Positions 53,658 through 61,177 of a DNA stretch of 64,000 nt are shown piece by piece (the stretch's first letter is position 1; every line of letters begins with the position of its first letter). The notes beneath the pieces were generated by a model. The model did no database searches. It was not told the origin of the DNA and saw nothing but the letters and a program-made list of their open reading frames with translations. The DNA is from Desulfomonile tiedjei. Its GTDB lineage: Bacteria; Desulfobacterota; Desulfomonilia; Desulfomonilales; Desulfomonilaceae. A program made the position numbers and the translations under genes. The stretch is taken from the NCBI GenBank assembly GCA_016212925.1, contig JACRDF010000041.1, forward strand, positions 92,474 through 156,473, in the 5' to 3' direction.

Positions 53658-54107
53658 ATGCTTACATATTCTCGCGTGAAATCCATCGGTGTGCAGGTGC
53701 AAGGCGAGGACCTTCGCGTGGTTAGCGGCGTCCTCGAAGACGAACTGTATGCAATGGAATGCGAACTGGTTATTAACTGGCCGAAACTGGCCATCGAGTC
53801 GGTTCAGACCCGAATGAAGCGGTTCACCACCAAACGCTGCCCGCTTGCCCAAAAGGTGTTCTCTCGGGCTGAGGGATGGACCCTGGATGCTGACCTTGAT
53901 GGAAAGATCAAGAAAGAGATAGGCAGATACGGCTGTCGCCACATGGCCGTATTGATGGTGGATTGCTGTCGAAGTGTCGCAGTCGCGGAATTGGCCAGGG
54001 AACTGGGGGCCACTCTTGACAAAGAGCCTGGTCTGGACCGAAAACGGTTCTTGGAGCAATTCTATGACCGCCATCCATCACTGGTAGACTATTTGCGACT
54101 TCAATAA
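53658..54107 (+). CDS. DUF2889 protein (second of two)
   Basis: Protein of 149 residues. The start MLTYSRVKSIGVQVQGEDLRV, the GVLEDELYAMECELVIN strand pair and the GCRHMAVLMVDCCRSV helix agree with DUF2889. It keeps the GC-H motif that the upstream copy lacks. The two are too different to be a recent duplication. A PHP-domain gene starts 18 bases after it, so these genes are likely cotranscribed. Confidence 0.68.
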   Translation: MLTYSRVKSIGVQVQGEDLRVVSGVLEDELYAMECELVINWPKLAIESVQTRMKRFTTKRCPLAQKVFSRAEGWTLDADLDGKIKKEIGRYGCRHMAVLMVDCCRSVAVAELARELGATLDKEPGLDRKRFLEQFYDRHPSLVDYLRLQ

Positions 54108-54125
54108 ATAGAGAGTACACCCGGA

Positions 54126-54752
54126 ATGATTTTGGATCTTCATGTCCATACAACGCTCCATTCCCCATGCAGTGCCATGTCGCCTGACGAAATGATGATT
54201 GCCGCAAAAAACGCGGGTTTGGACGGCATCTGTATCACCGAGCATAACCGCATCTGGAATCATGAACAAGCCGCGGAGTTGAGCCGCAAGCACGGTCTGG
54301 CGGTGTTTCGCGGAATGGAAGTCACGACCACCGGCGGAGACATTCTGGTTTTCGGATTAGAGGAAGAGCCTGAAGGCCTGGTGAGTCCGGCAAGGTTGAA
54401 AAAAAAGGTGGATGCCGCCTCCGCGGTGGCATTTGCAGCGCACCCGTTTCGAGGCTTCCTCCTCTTTGGATTTGGCGCCCTGGACATGGGGTTGGACGAT
54501 GCTATCCTCAACCCTACTTTTGCGCAGGTTCACGGCCTTGAGGTCTGCAATGGCCGCGTTACCGCGGAAGAAAACAATTTCGCCCGGCGGGTGGCCGAAG
54601 CCATGGGTCTTCTGGGGATCGGCGGCAGCGACGCCCATGAACCCGGATCGGTCGGGAGTTGTGTGACCAAATTCGAGGACTCTATAGAGGACGAAAAGCA
54701 GTTGGTGCAAGCTCTGCTCAGTGGCCGCTTCACAACAAATACCATGAGATGA
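54126..54752 (+). CDS. PHP-domain metal-dependent phosphoesterase
   Basis: Protein of 208 residues with a PHP fold. Metal ligands are in DLHVHTTLHSPCS at the N-terminus, in ITEHNR, in FAAHPFRG and in GSDAHEPGSVG. It resembles small bacterial phosphoesterases (TrpH/RNase AM-like, 3',5'-nucleoside bisphosphate hydrolases), though it is shorter than those. It is preceded by the DUF2889 genes and followed after 51 bases by a DUF169 gene. Confidence 0.8.
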   Translation: MILDLHVHTTLHSPCSAMSPDEMMIAAKNAGLDGICITEHNRIWNHEQAAELSRKHGLAVFRGMEVTTTGGDILVFGLEEEPEGLVSPARLKKKVDAASAVAFAAHPFRGFLLFGFGALDMGLDDAILNPTFAQVHGLEVCNGRVTAEENNFARRVAEAMGLLGIGGSDAHEPGSVGSCVTKFEDSIEDEKQLVQALLSGRFTTNTMR

Positions 54753-54803
54753 ATTCTCCCGAAGCGCGGGCCACGATGAGCCGCTCAACCGAAAGGCGCG
54801 AAA

Positions 54804-55589
54804 ATGACCCCTGAAGAGATCAAGTGGTCGAAATGGACCAGAAGTTTGGAAGGGCTGCTAAGGCTGAAAACTTTCCCCGTGGGGCTGAAACTTCTGGAGA
54901 ATTCTGAAGAGCTTACGGCAAATCCCTGGGTGCGGAGACCCCCTGAGAAACTCTCTCTGTGCCAATTGATCACGATCGTGCGAACCTTTGACTGGACAAT
55001 AGGCGCGACCGCGGAGGACCTTGTAACCCCGCAATGTGCAAGCATGCTGGGGCTTGCGGAGTTGCCGCGGTTCATTACCGAAGGCACTATGCGGAACATT
55101 GTCTGGCTGGAAAAGAAAGAGGACGCGGCATTATGTGAGTCGGTAATTCAGCGAATACCTTACGGAAAGTACAAGGCCTTTCTGATGGCGCCTACAGCCT
55201 ATGATCCCTTTGTACCGGACATTGTCCTCATCTATGCAAACCCTGCCCAAATGTCTGTTTTGATAAACGCGATACAGTATGACAAGTTCGAGCGCCTGGT
55301 ATTCTACTCTGTGGGCGAGAGTTCTTGCTCCGACGTTATCGGCCGCTGTTTCGTCGACAGGGTCCCCGCGCTATCAATTCCCTGTTTCGGTGAGAGACGT
55401 TTCGGACATGCTGCGGATGACGAACTGGCAATCGGGTTGCCCGCTGAAGATTGCGCTCGCATCCTGGCCAACCTGGAGACCTTGTACAAGAAAGGGATTC
55501 GCTTTCCCATATCCCAGTATGGAGCGCAGGTCAGTCCGTGGCCGGCCTTGAACGCCGTGTACCAATTCCCTCAGAAATCTGAGGAATAA
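54804..55589 (+). CDS. DUF169 protein
   Basis: Protein of 261 residues of the DUF169 family, common in anaerobic bacteria and archaea. Typical parts are the N-terminal LKTFPVGLKLLEN, the LSLCQLITIVRTFDWTIGATAEDL segment with its conserved Cys, and the late CFGERRFGHAADDELAIGLPA. Conserved cysteines (also in SSCSDVIG) hint at redox or metal binding; the function is not known. It ends the string of four co-directional genes from 53,031. The 293 bases after it show no gene. Confidence 0.8.
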   Translation: MTPEEIKWSKWTRSLEGLLRLKTFPVGLKLLENSEELTANPWVRRPPEKLSLCQLITIVRTFDWTIGATAEDLVTPQCASMLGLAELPRFITEGTMRNIVWLEKKEDAALCESVIQRIPYGKYKAFLMAPTAYDPFVPDIVLIYANPAQMSVLINAIQYDKFERLVFYSVGESSCSDVIGRCFVDRVPALSIPCFGERRFGHAADDELAIGLPAEDCARILANLETLYKKGIRFPISQYGAQVSPWPALNAVYQFPQKSEE

Positions 55590-55882
55590 TCCGGCAACAT
55601 CCCCAAAGAACATTCTGCGTCCTCCCTGGGACTGACCCAAGGTCAAACGAATCTTCGACGAGTATTTTTGAACCTGGCAGCGAAGATTGAGGAGGAGGCC
55701 CGCGGTTGACGAGCCTGGCGCAATAACCTAGAGTGGAATATCGGGGAACTGGAGTGGGGGCGGTGAACACGGTTCGCGAACCGGCTCCCCACTACTCGGA
55801 CAATCCGGTAAAATTAGTCTTACTTGCGTCATTTATTTTGCGGCATCCTAATTGACTATCGTGAGCGAAAAGGGGGATCATC

Positions 55883-56611
55883 ATGAATGGTATGATCGAC
55901 GAATCTGCCGGCCGTAGACAATTCCTCAAAAAAACAGGCATCCTCATCACCGGTGCTGCGGTGATCTTTCCGGACGTGCGTCCGGCACAGGCAAAGTCAC
56001 CAGAGAAGGAAAAGGAGAAGAAAGGTGAAGAGGTTTTCCCACCGGAAGACTTGATGCGCGAGCATGGAGTGCTGCGGCGTATTCTGCTCATTTACGAAGA
56101 CATTCAAGGACGCCTGAACAGTGGAAAAGACTTTCCGCCTGAAACTCTTTCCAACGCAGCGGAAATAATACGTGCTTTCATTGAAGAGTACCACGAAAAA
56201 CTTGAAGAGGACTATCTGTTTCCACGGTTTGAGAAGGCAGGCAAGCTTGTTGAGCTGGTCAAAGTCCTGAAGGAGCAACACAAAGCAGGCCGTCGCTTGA
56301 CGCCACAGGTCATGCAATTGGCTGCACCTGCCGCACTTAAGGAGGCTCCCAAGCGAAAGGAGCCGGCTGACACGCTGCATCTCTTTCTCAGAATGTATCG
56401 CCCCCACGCCTCACGCGAGGACACCATCTTGTTTCCTGCCTTGCGGACGATCGTGTCGGAAAAAGAATTTCACGACCTCGGCGAGGAATTTGAAGAAAAA
56501 GAAGAGAAACTCTTTGGTGAAGGGGGTTTTGAAAAGACAGTGGGTCAGGTCGCGGAACTGGAAAAAGGCCTGGGAATCTATGATCTGTCTCAATTCACAC
56601 CGCCTCGATGA
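55883..56611 (+). CDS. Tat-exported hemerythrin-domain protein
   Basis: Protein of 242 residues. The N-terminus has a Tat signal (RRQFLKKTGILITGAAVI) with cleavage near AQAKS and a Lys/Glu-rich linker. The hemerythrin domain follows: His ligands in REHGVLRR, EEYHEKLEEDYLFPRF, KEQHKAGRR and RPHASREDTILFPAL. It should carry a di-iron site in the periplasm and bind O2 or NO, or protect against them, which fits an oxygen-sensitive organism. The export signal is uncommon for this family. Confidence 0.85.
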   Translation: MNGMIDESAGRRQFLKKTGILITGAAVIFPDVRPAQAKSPEKEKEKKGEEVFPPEDLMREHGVLRRILLIYEDIQGRLNSGKDFPPETLSNAAEIIRAFIEEYHEKLEEDYLFPRFEKAGKLVELVKVLKEQHKAGRRLTPQVMQLAAPAALKEAPKRKEPADTLHLFLRMYRPHASREDTILFPALRTIVSEKEFHDLGEEFEEKEEKLFGEGGFEKTVGQVAELEKGLGIYDLSQFTPPR

Positions 56612-56698
56612 GGAATGATTAGGGATATGGCTGCTTACCTTTGCACTGTGATGCGCAAGTTTGGTCACGTGAGCTAGCGGTGGCACCCAACTTCCTGC

Positions 56699-56799
56699 CG
56701 TCATTCCTGCGGAAGCAGGAATCCAGTCCCGCTAAGCGCTTGATTCAGCACCGTGTTTGGCGTTGGATGTCTGGACCCCGGCTTTCGCCGGAGTGACGA
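56699..56799. repeat. CGTCATTCC-type hairpin repeat, diverged copy
   Basis: It begins CGTCATTCCTGCGGAAGCAG like the inner repeats at 21,027 and 26,212, and ends with a diverged CCCCGGCTTTCGCCGGAGTGACG. The flanking TTATA-type inverted ends of the other two copies are absent here. It lies just upstream of the gene at 56,834. Confidence 0.65.
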
Positions 56800-56833
56800 C
56801 CACGGGACCCACATGTTGTCCGGAGACACTGCC

Positions 56834-57430
56834 ATGAAAACCAGAGAAGTCGTGTGGCTGAGCCTGCTCCTTTTAGCTGTCTTACTCACGATTTTGTTCA
56901 AGTACGTTCCATATCTTCCTGGGGACGTGAGTATTACCCGCCTGATACAGTCCTCGCTGCCTGAATCCAAACACTGGGCTCAGGCGATATCAGCAACAGC
57001 TAAACCCCCGTGGGTCTTGGTTCTGATCGCCATCACTTTCGCCCTTTCCTGGGTGATTGCAGGATGGCGTGCTGGTCTGCTGTCTATCGCCAGCTTCGTT
57101 GGTTTGTGGTTGCTGGGACAATGGCTTGGCCCGGTCATTGCCCAGCCGCGACCGTCAGCCGACCTGGTGCAGGTCGTGGAAGCAGCTTCCGGTTCAGCGT
57201 TTCCATCCATCTTTGCTTTTAATTACATAGCAACAATCGGGTACCTGGGTGTTCTGGCCGCGGTGAAGGCCTCAGGAAATCTTCGATGGGCTCTACTGGT
57301 TATCTGCACTTTACTTCTTGTTATCGGCGGAATTGCCAGAATTGACTTGGCGGCTCACTGGCCCAGTGACGTGGCCATATCTTACTTCATAGGACTTTTG
57401 TGGGTCACTTTGCTCATTCGGTTCGCTTGA
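56834..57430 (+). CDS. PAP2-fold membrane protein with degenerate active site
   Basis: Protein of 198 residues with five or six membrane segments and the PAP2 fold. Motif 3 is intact (GIARIDLAAHWPSD: Arg169, His175, Asp179). In motif 1 the Lys is missing (Gly99 before QPRP), and in motif 2 the FPSGH is FPSIF, so the catalytic His is Phe127. Phosphatase activity is therefore doubtful. It may bind a polyprenyl or other lipid phosphate without cleaving it. The gene is followed after 13 bases by a TSUP transporter gene. Start at 56,834 or 56,813. Confidence 0.72.
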   Translation: MKTREVVWLSLLLLAVLLTILFKYVPYLPGDVSITRLIQSSLPESKHWAQAISATAKPPWVLVLIAITFALSWVIAGWRAGLLSIASFVGLWLLGQWLGPVIAQPRPSADLVQVVEAASGSAFPSIFAFNYIATIGYLGVLAAVKASGNLRWALLVICTLLLVIGGIARIDLAAHWPSDVAISYFIGLLWVTLLIRFA

Positions 57431-57443
57431 TGAAGGTACAGTC

Positions 57444-58235
57444 ATGATAGAATACGCTGTCATCTGCACCGTTGCAATCGTAGTGTCCGCGCTCACGCTT
57501 TTCTCGGGGTTTGGGCTGGGAACGCTTCTCATGCCGGCCTTTGCGCTTTTCTTCCCGGTCAATGTCGCAGTGGCCGGTACCGCGGTCGTGCATCTGGCCA
57601 ACAACCTCTTCAAGGTCGCGCTCGTCGGTAGACACGCGAGTATCCGGGTGGTGATCAGATTCGCCTTGCCGGCTGCAATATCCGCGGCTTTAGGAGCCTT
57701 TGCTCTAGGTTACATGTCGGAAATGGGGCCTCTCGTCCGCTACAGCATCGGCGGCCGAATCTTTGAAATAACCACAGTCAAGGTGGTTATAGCGGCACTG
57801 ATCGCTGTATTTTCTATCCTTGACATATTGCCCCGGTTCCAGGACCTGGCTTTTGACCAGAAATATGTCCCTTTAGGCGGTATTCTGTCCGGATTTTTCG
57901 GCGGCCTATCCGGACTTCAAGGCGCTTTGCGAAGCGCTTTTCTTATTCGAGCCGGGCTGGACAAGGAACAATTCATAGGCACAGGCGTTGTCTCAGCGGT
58001 AATAGTGGATATCTCACGACTGGTGATCTACGGATCGACTTTTCTCTTCACCCATGTGTCTTCCCTGTGGCAAAGCTCTCTCGCGAGCCTCACTCTCGCA
58101 GGCATAATTTCCGCTTTTGTCGGTTCCATGATTGGGGTGAGATTGCTGAAGAAAACGACCATAAAGACCGTTCAAATCATCGTTGGGGGTATGCTGCTTT
58201 TGATGTCCGTCGCGCTGGGAGCAGGGGTGATCTAA
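57444..58235 (+). CDS. TSUP (TauE/SafE) family transporter
   Basis: Membrane protein of 263 residues with about eight helices in two repeats. The first repeat has SGFGLGTLLMPAFALFFPVNVAVAGTA (split here by residue 20) and NNLFKVALVGRH; the second has GILSGFFGGLSGLQGALRSAFL. Members export or import sulfite, sulfoacetate, other sulfur-containing anions or carboxylates. It is directly upstream of convergent multihaem cytochrome genes, so a link to sulfur-compound respiration is possible but unproven. Confidence 0.83.
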   Translation: MIEYAVICTVAIVVSALTLFSGFGLGTLLMPAFALFFPVNVAVAGTAVVHLANNLFKVALVGRHASIRVVIRFALPAAISAALGAFALGYMSEMGPLVRYSIGGRIFEITTVKVVIAALIAVFSILDILPRFQDLAFDQKYVPLGGILSGFFGGLSGLQGALRSAFLIRAGLDKEQFIGTGVVSAVIVDISRLVIYGSTFLFTHVSSLWQSSLASLTLAGIISAFVGSMIGVRLLKKTTIKTVQIIVGGMLLLMSVALGAGVI

Positions 58236-58290
58236 GGATTTGCATTGGCGGAACCGGATAGTTTTGCCACTGACAAGAAAGGGTAGGGGG

Positions 58291-58324
58291 CCGGGAGATC
58301 CCTATTGGAGAAGGAATCTCCCGG
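58291..58324. terminator. Hairpin between convergent genes, possible two-way terminator
   Basis: CCGGGAGAT and ATCTCCCGG are exact complements around a 16-base loop between the ends of the TSUP and NapC-like genes. No T run follows on either strand, so its strength is uncertain. Confidence 0.5.
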
Positions 58325-58336
58325 GAGGCTCTCCTC

Positions 58337-58942
58337 TCACATTGGCGATCGAAGTGGTTTTGCCATAAGAAACAAGATATTGATCATGTTCTTGGGGTGA
58401 CACAGGACACATTTGGCCATTTGCGCCTGCTGTTGCCTGTGGCAAGAGACGCAGGTCTCCATGGGAAGAGTCCCCGGTTGTCCCAAAAGGGTGCCATGAG
58501 CCAAGTCCGCGTGGCACTGAAAGCACTCCACCTTGTGAGCAAAATGGGCCCTGTGGTTGACCTCGTGGCCGGGGTTCTTGGTAACAATGTCTTCCACTTT
58601 GTGGCATTGGATACACGCTCTCGTGTAGACCTTGCCTCGAAGAATGGCCCCGCGGTCGCCTCCTGCAAGCCGAACCGCCACATATCGTGCGCCGTTCAAA
58701 TGGGCTTGGAATTCCCCTATGACGCCCGGCTCGGAATGACAGGTGATGCAATCCGCTTTGGCGTGGACCGACCTGGCATGAGTAGACCTCTCCCAACCGA
58801 CGTAGCGCGTCTGCATTATCTTGCAACTCGCGCAGAAGCTGGATTGTTTCGAGTAGACCGCCATTCCGCCAAGCATTACCACGCCGATAAATATCAGAAT
58901 TCCGACGACCACGATAACGCTGAAGGTTTTTACTATCGCCAT
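58337..58942 (-). CDS. NapC/NirT-like membrane-anchored hexahaem cytochrome c
   Basis: Protein of 201 residues with one N-terminal membrane helix (about 8-28) and six haem-attachment motifs: CASCK (37-41), CITCH (65-69), CIQCH (110-114), CFQCH (140-144), CVSCH (164-168) and CVLCH (178-182). NapC/NrfH proteins normally have four. The first motif ends in Lys, so the distal ligand set of haem 1 is unusual. It should take electrons from menaquinol and pass them to a periplasmic partner. The octahaem lipoprotein gene lies only 16 bases upstream. Confidence 0.87.
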   Translation of the reverse strand: MAIVKTFSVIVVVGILIFIGVVMLGGMAVYSKQSSFCASCKIMQTRYVGWERSTHARSVHAKADCITCHSEPGVIGEFQAHLNGARYVAVRLAGGDRGAILRGKVYTRACIQCHKVEDIVTKNPGHEVNHRAHFAHKVECFQCHADLAHGTLLGQPGTLPMETCVSCHRQQQAQMAKCVLCHPKNMINILFLMAKPLRSPM

Positions 58943-58958
58943 CTCAGAGCCCCTTTCC

Positions 58959-60158
58959 TTAGGGCGCCAAGCCCGCGGTCGTGATCTTTTCCAAGAGTTT
59001 CTTTCCGTCGTCCAGGGCCTTTTGAAGGTCGTCAGGTTTCTGTGTTTTGTGGGAATGGCAATGATTGCACGAGTTGGGCTGTTTTCCAGGATCGCCTTGG
59101 CCCAGCTCCATCGTGACCTTGGGAGGAATGGTCCGGAAGCGGTGACTGCGCTCGTCTCCTCTGGTGGCGCTCTGGCCTACGGGCGGCATATGGCAACCTA
59201 TACAGTCCGGATGCTGGGGCGCGCGGGCAATCGGCGCATGCCCTCTGATCGAATCCGTGCTCACGTTTCCGTGGCAGCTGATGCACAAATTGTTGGGATT
59301 CATAGTGGTGGCAAATTTGGTTTTCGCCTCATGAACGCTGTGGCATGTGCTGCAACCGATACCGGCTTTGGCGTGGCGGCTCTCTCTCCACTCGGGATAC
59401 TGCTGACGATGCTGCCTCACGTGACCGCTCGGCCACCATGCGGATTTGTCGGATTTGTCCACGATTCTAAAATGCTGAGGCCCGAGATAGTCTCCCACCC
59501 TGAAGTTGACCGGAAAATCCCATTTCTTGTCCGGGCTCTTCCCGCGGGTGTGACATTGGCCGCATACATCCGAAGCTGCCTTGAAAGGCAATGTAGCCGG
59601 ATTGACAATGGTCTTGCTCTTGTCTTCGAGCCTTGCATCAAGGTGATTGCTGGCTGGTCCGTGACATGCCTCGCAGCCCACACTCAGTTCGGCCCAAGTC
59701 AGTTTTTCCTTGTCGAAACCCACCACATGACAGTAACCGCATTTTGCTCTCCAGTCCGCGGTTTTCCAGCCATCGGGGTTGTACGGAGACCAGTTCTCGG
59801 ACTCGAAATTCCACTGGGCCACGCGGGTTCTCCAGTCTTTGTCGATGTAGCGTTGCTTCCACTGGACGCCGTGCGTCATGATCGCGTCAGACGGCTTGAA
59901 GTCCACCAGGGGATTCGGGTCCACGAAATCGCCTTGGACCGCCCTGGGATTCTTCTTCGTGTCCTGCATGACCTTGGAGTGCAGCGTGTTGCGGAAAGTC
60001 ACTGAGATCCGGCTATGGCATTCGGCACACTTGTCCGAGCCGACATACTTGGCCGGACCCAATTCGGAGATGGGCTTTCCTCTGTCGCACGACATCAGCG
60101 CGATGCCGACAAGTCCGATGAGAAGCACGCCGAGAACCGCCATCCATTTTCGCTTCAT
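58959..60158 (-). CDS. Octahaem c-type cytochrome lipoprotein
   Basis: Protein of 399 residues. A signal peptide ends in LMSC (Cys24), a lipoprotein box. Eight CxxCH motifs start at 44, 140, 162, 199, 269, 292, 319 and 364. The central part resembles cytochrome c554-type repeats. All motifs end in His and no CxxCK is present, so nitrite reductase of the NrfA type is not indicated; a tetrathionate, hydroxylamine or pure electron-transfer role is open. It is the first gene of a two-gene operon with the NapC-like protein. Confidence 0.87.
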   Translation of the reverse strand: MKRKWMAVLGVLLIGLVGIALMSCDRGKPISELGPAKYVGSDKCAECHSRISVTFRNTLHSKVMQDTKKNPRAVQGDFVDPNPLVDFKPSDAIMTHGVQWKQRYIDKDWRTRVAQWNFESENWSPYNPDGWKTADWRAKCGYCHVVGFDKEKLTWAELSVGCEACHGPASNHLDARLEDKSKTIVNPATLPFKAASDVCGQCHTRGKSPDKKWDFPVNFRVGDYLGPQHFRIVDKSDKSAWWPSGHVRQHRQQYPEWRESRHAKAGIGCSTCHSVHEAKTKFATTMNPNNLCISCHGNVSTDSIRGHAPIARAPQHPDCIGCHMPPVGQSATRGDERSHRFRTIPPKVTMELGQGDPGKQPNSCNHCHSHKTQKPDDLQKALDDGKKLLEKITTAGLAP

Positions 60159-60249
60159 TGCAGGTCCTCCTTATCAGAATTATCCTATGTACTGACTTTA
60201 TTGACCTTTCCCAAAAGTTGGTTGCTTGTTTTGCCGCCACCAATTGATG

Positions 60250-60837
60250 TCACGGGCGCTCGTATGTCTCCATAAGGACAATGTCCGCGTCTGCCCCGTA
60301 CAGCCACAGAGTTACTTTGAGTTTGTCTTCAGCCTTGTCCCACACGGATAAATAGTACCCCCGCCCTCGTTTGAGCCAGTCATAACGGTCTTGAATACTA
60401 GGCGCGTCCATGGCAGTCACGTCTTTGGAAGGGGGGCCAAACTGCTGCCCGAGCCTACCTTTCTCGTTTTCGTATCGCTGAATCAGAGTTGCCGCGGATG
60501 CTTCGTGGGGGGGGATCTCAAAGAAGAGAGTGACCTTATATAATTTCCTATTCTTAAAGAGGCATTTCGCTTCCTGGAGCCCCTCGATGGGAACCGGCAA
60601 GCTCTTCGCCGTAAGAGTTGCCTCATCCTGTTGAGTCGGCGTTATGCCTTTGGCCGCAAGTGTGGCGACCACCTCCGTCTGGTCTGTGTCCAGATGCAAC
60701 CCAAGGATGTCCGTCCCTTTTGAAGTTGCCTCAGCGGAGAAGGTGATAAAGAGACCGATAATCACCATTGGCACAATGCCACGACAAAGCCAACAGAAGC
60801 GACTTAGTGCCGCGTGCGGCAATGGTCTCGCCTGCAT
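60250..60837 (-). CDS. Exported protein of unknown function
   Basis: Up to 195 residues; a start at 60,768 (MVIIGLF) would leave a cleaner signal peptide (VIIGLFITFSAEA) and 172 residues. The mature part is a mixed alpha/beta domain with regular strand pattern (KCLFKNRKLYKVTLFFEIPP, then YYLSVWDKAEDKLKVTLWLYG) and no Cys pairs or known motif. I do not recognise the family. It lies 91 bases beyond the start of the octahaem gene and may precede it in one transcript. Confidence 0.6.
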   Translation of the reverse strand: MQARPLPHAALSRFCWLCRGIVPMVIIGLFITFSAEATSKGTDILGLHLDTDQTEVVATLAAKGITPTQQDEATLTAKSLPVPIEGLQEAKCLFKNRKLYKVTLFFEIPPHEASAATLIQRYENEKGRLGQQFGPPSKDVTAMDAPSIQDRYDWLKRGRGYYLSVWDKAEDKLKVTLWLYGADADIVLMETYERP

Positions 60838-61177
60838 GTTTCGCCCTATCGTTTCTGAGGAAGAAAAGTTTTACCAGGTTAAAGGGTGTCGTAATAATGA
60901 TACAAAAAAAAGCCGAATATTTATAAAGATCGTCGTCTTGTCACAATATTTTGGTATAGCGAATTGTTCATAGGTTAGCACGTACACGGTTTACGTTCCA
61001 GTATTTTCATAACAGCATTCTCGATTTGTTTTGTCAAGATAAAGAATTCATTCTTTTCACTGCTCTTCGGTCGAATAATGTGAAAACCGTCGAGGAAGCG
61101 ATTCTTGTTACATTCCCCCGCCAGCGGTCAGATATACTCTCGGCTTCCCGGAGATCATCGCTCCCTAGCGCTGACTT
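60838..61177. other. AT-rich gap between minus-strand genes
   Basis: There is no gene in these 340 bases. The only signal seen is the promoter-like pair at 61,009-61,037 on the minus strand, for the gene at 60,250. No terminator hairpin was found after the AbfD-like gene. Confidence 0.5.
61009..61037 (-). promoter_or_regulatory. Sigma-70-like promoter
   Basis: Minus strand TTGACA, exactly 17 bases, TGTTAT. The -35 box is perfect. It points toward the exported-protein gene (60,250-60,837) and the cytochrome genes beyond, with a leader of about 165 bases. Confidence 0.5.

Noticed and set aside
59022..60005. Open frame of 327 codons opposite the octahaem cytochrome gene
   Set aside because: Antisense shadow; the minus strand shows eight CxxCH motifs and a lipoprotein signal.
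58959..60158. Octahaem protein as NrfA-type nitrite reductase
   Set aside because: NrfA needs a CxxCK active-site haem and five haems in total. Here all eight motifs are CxxCH.
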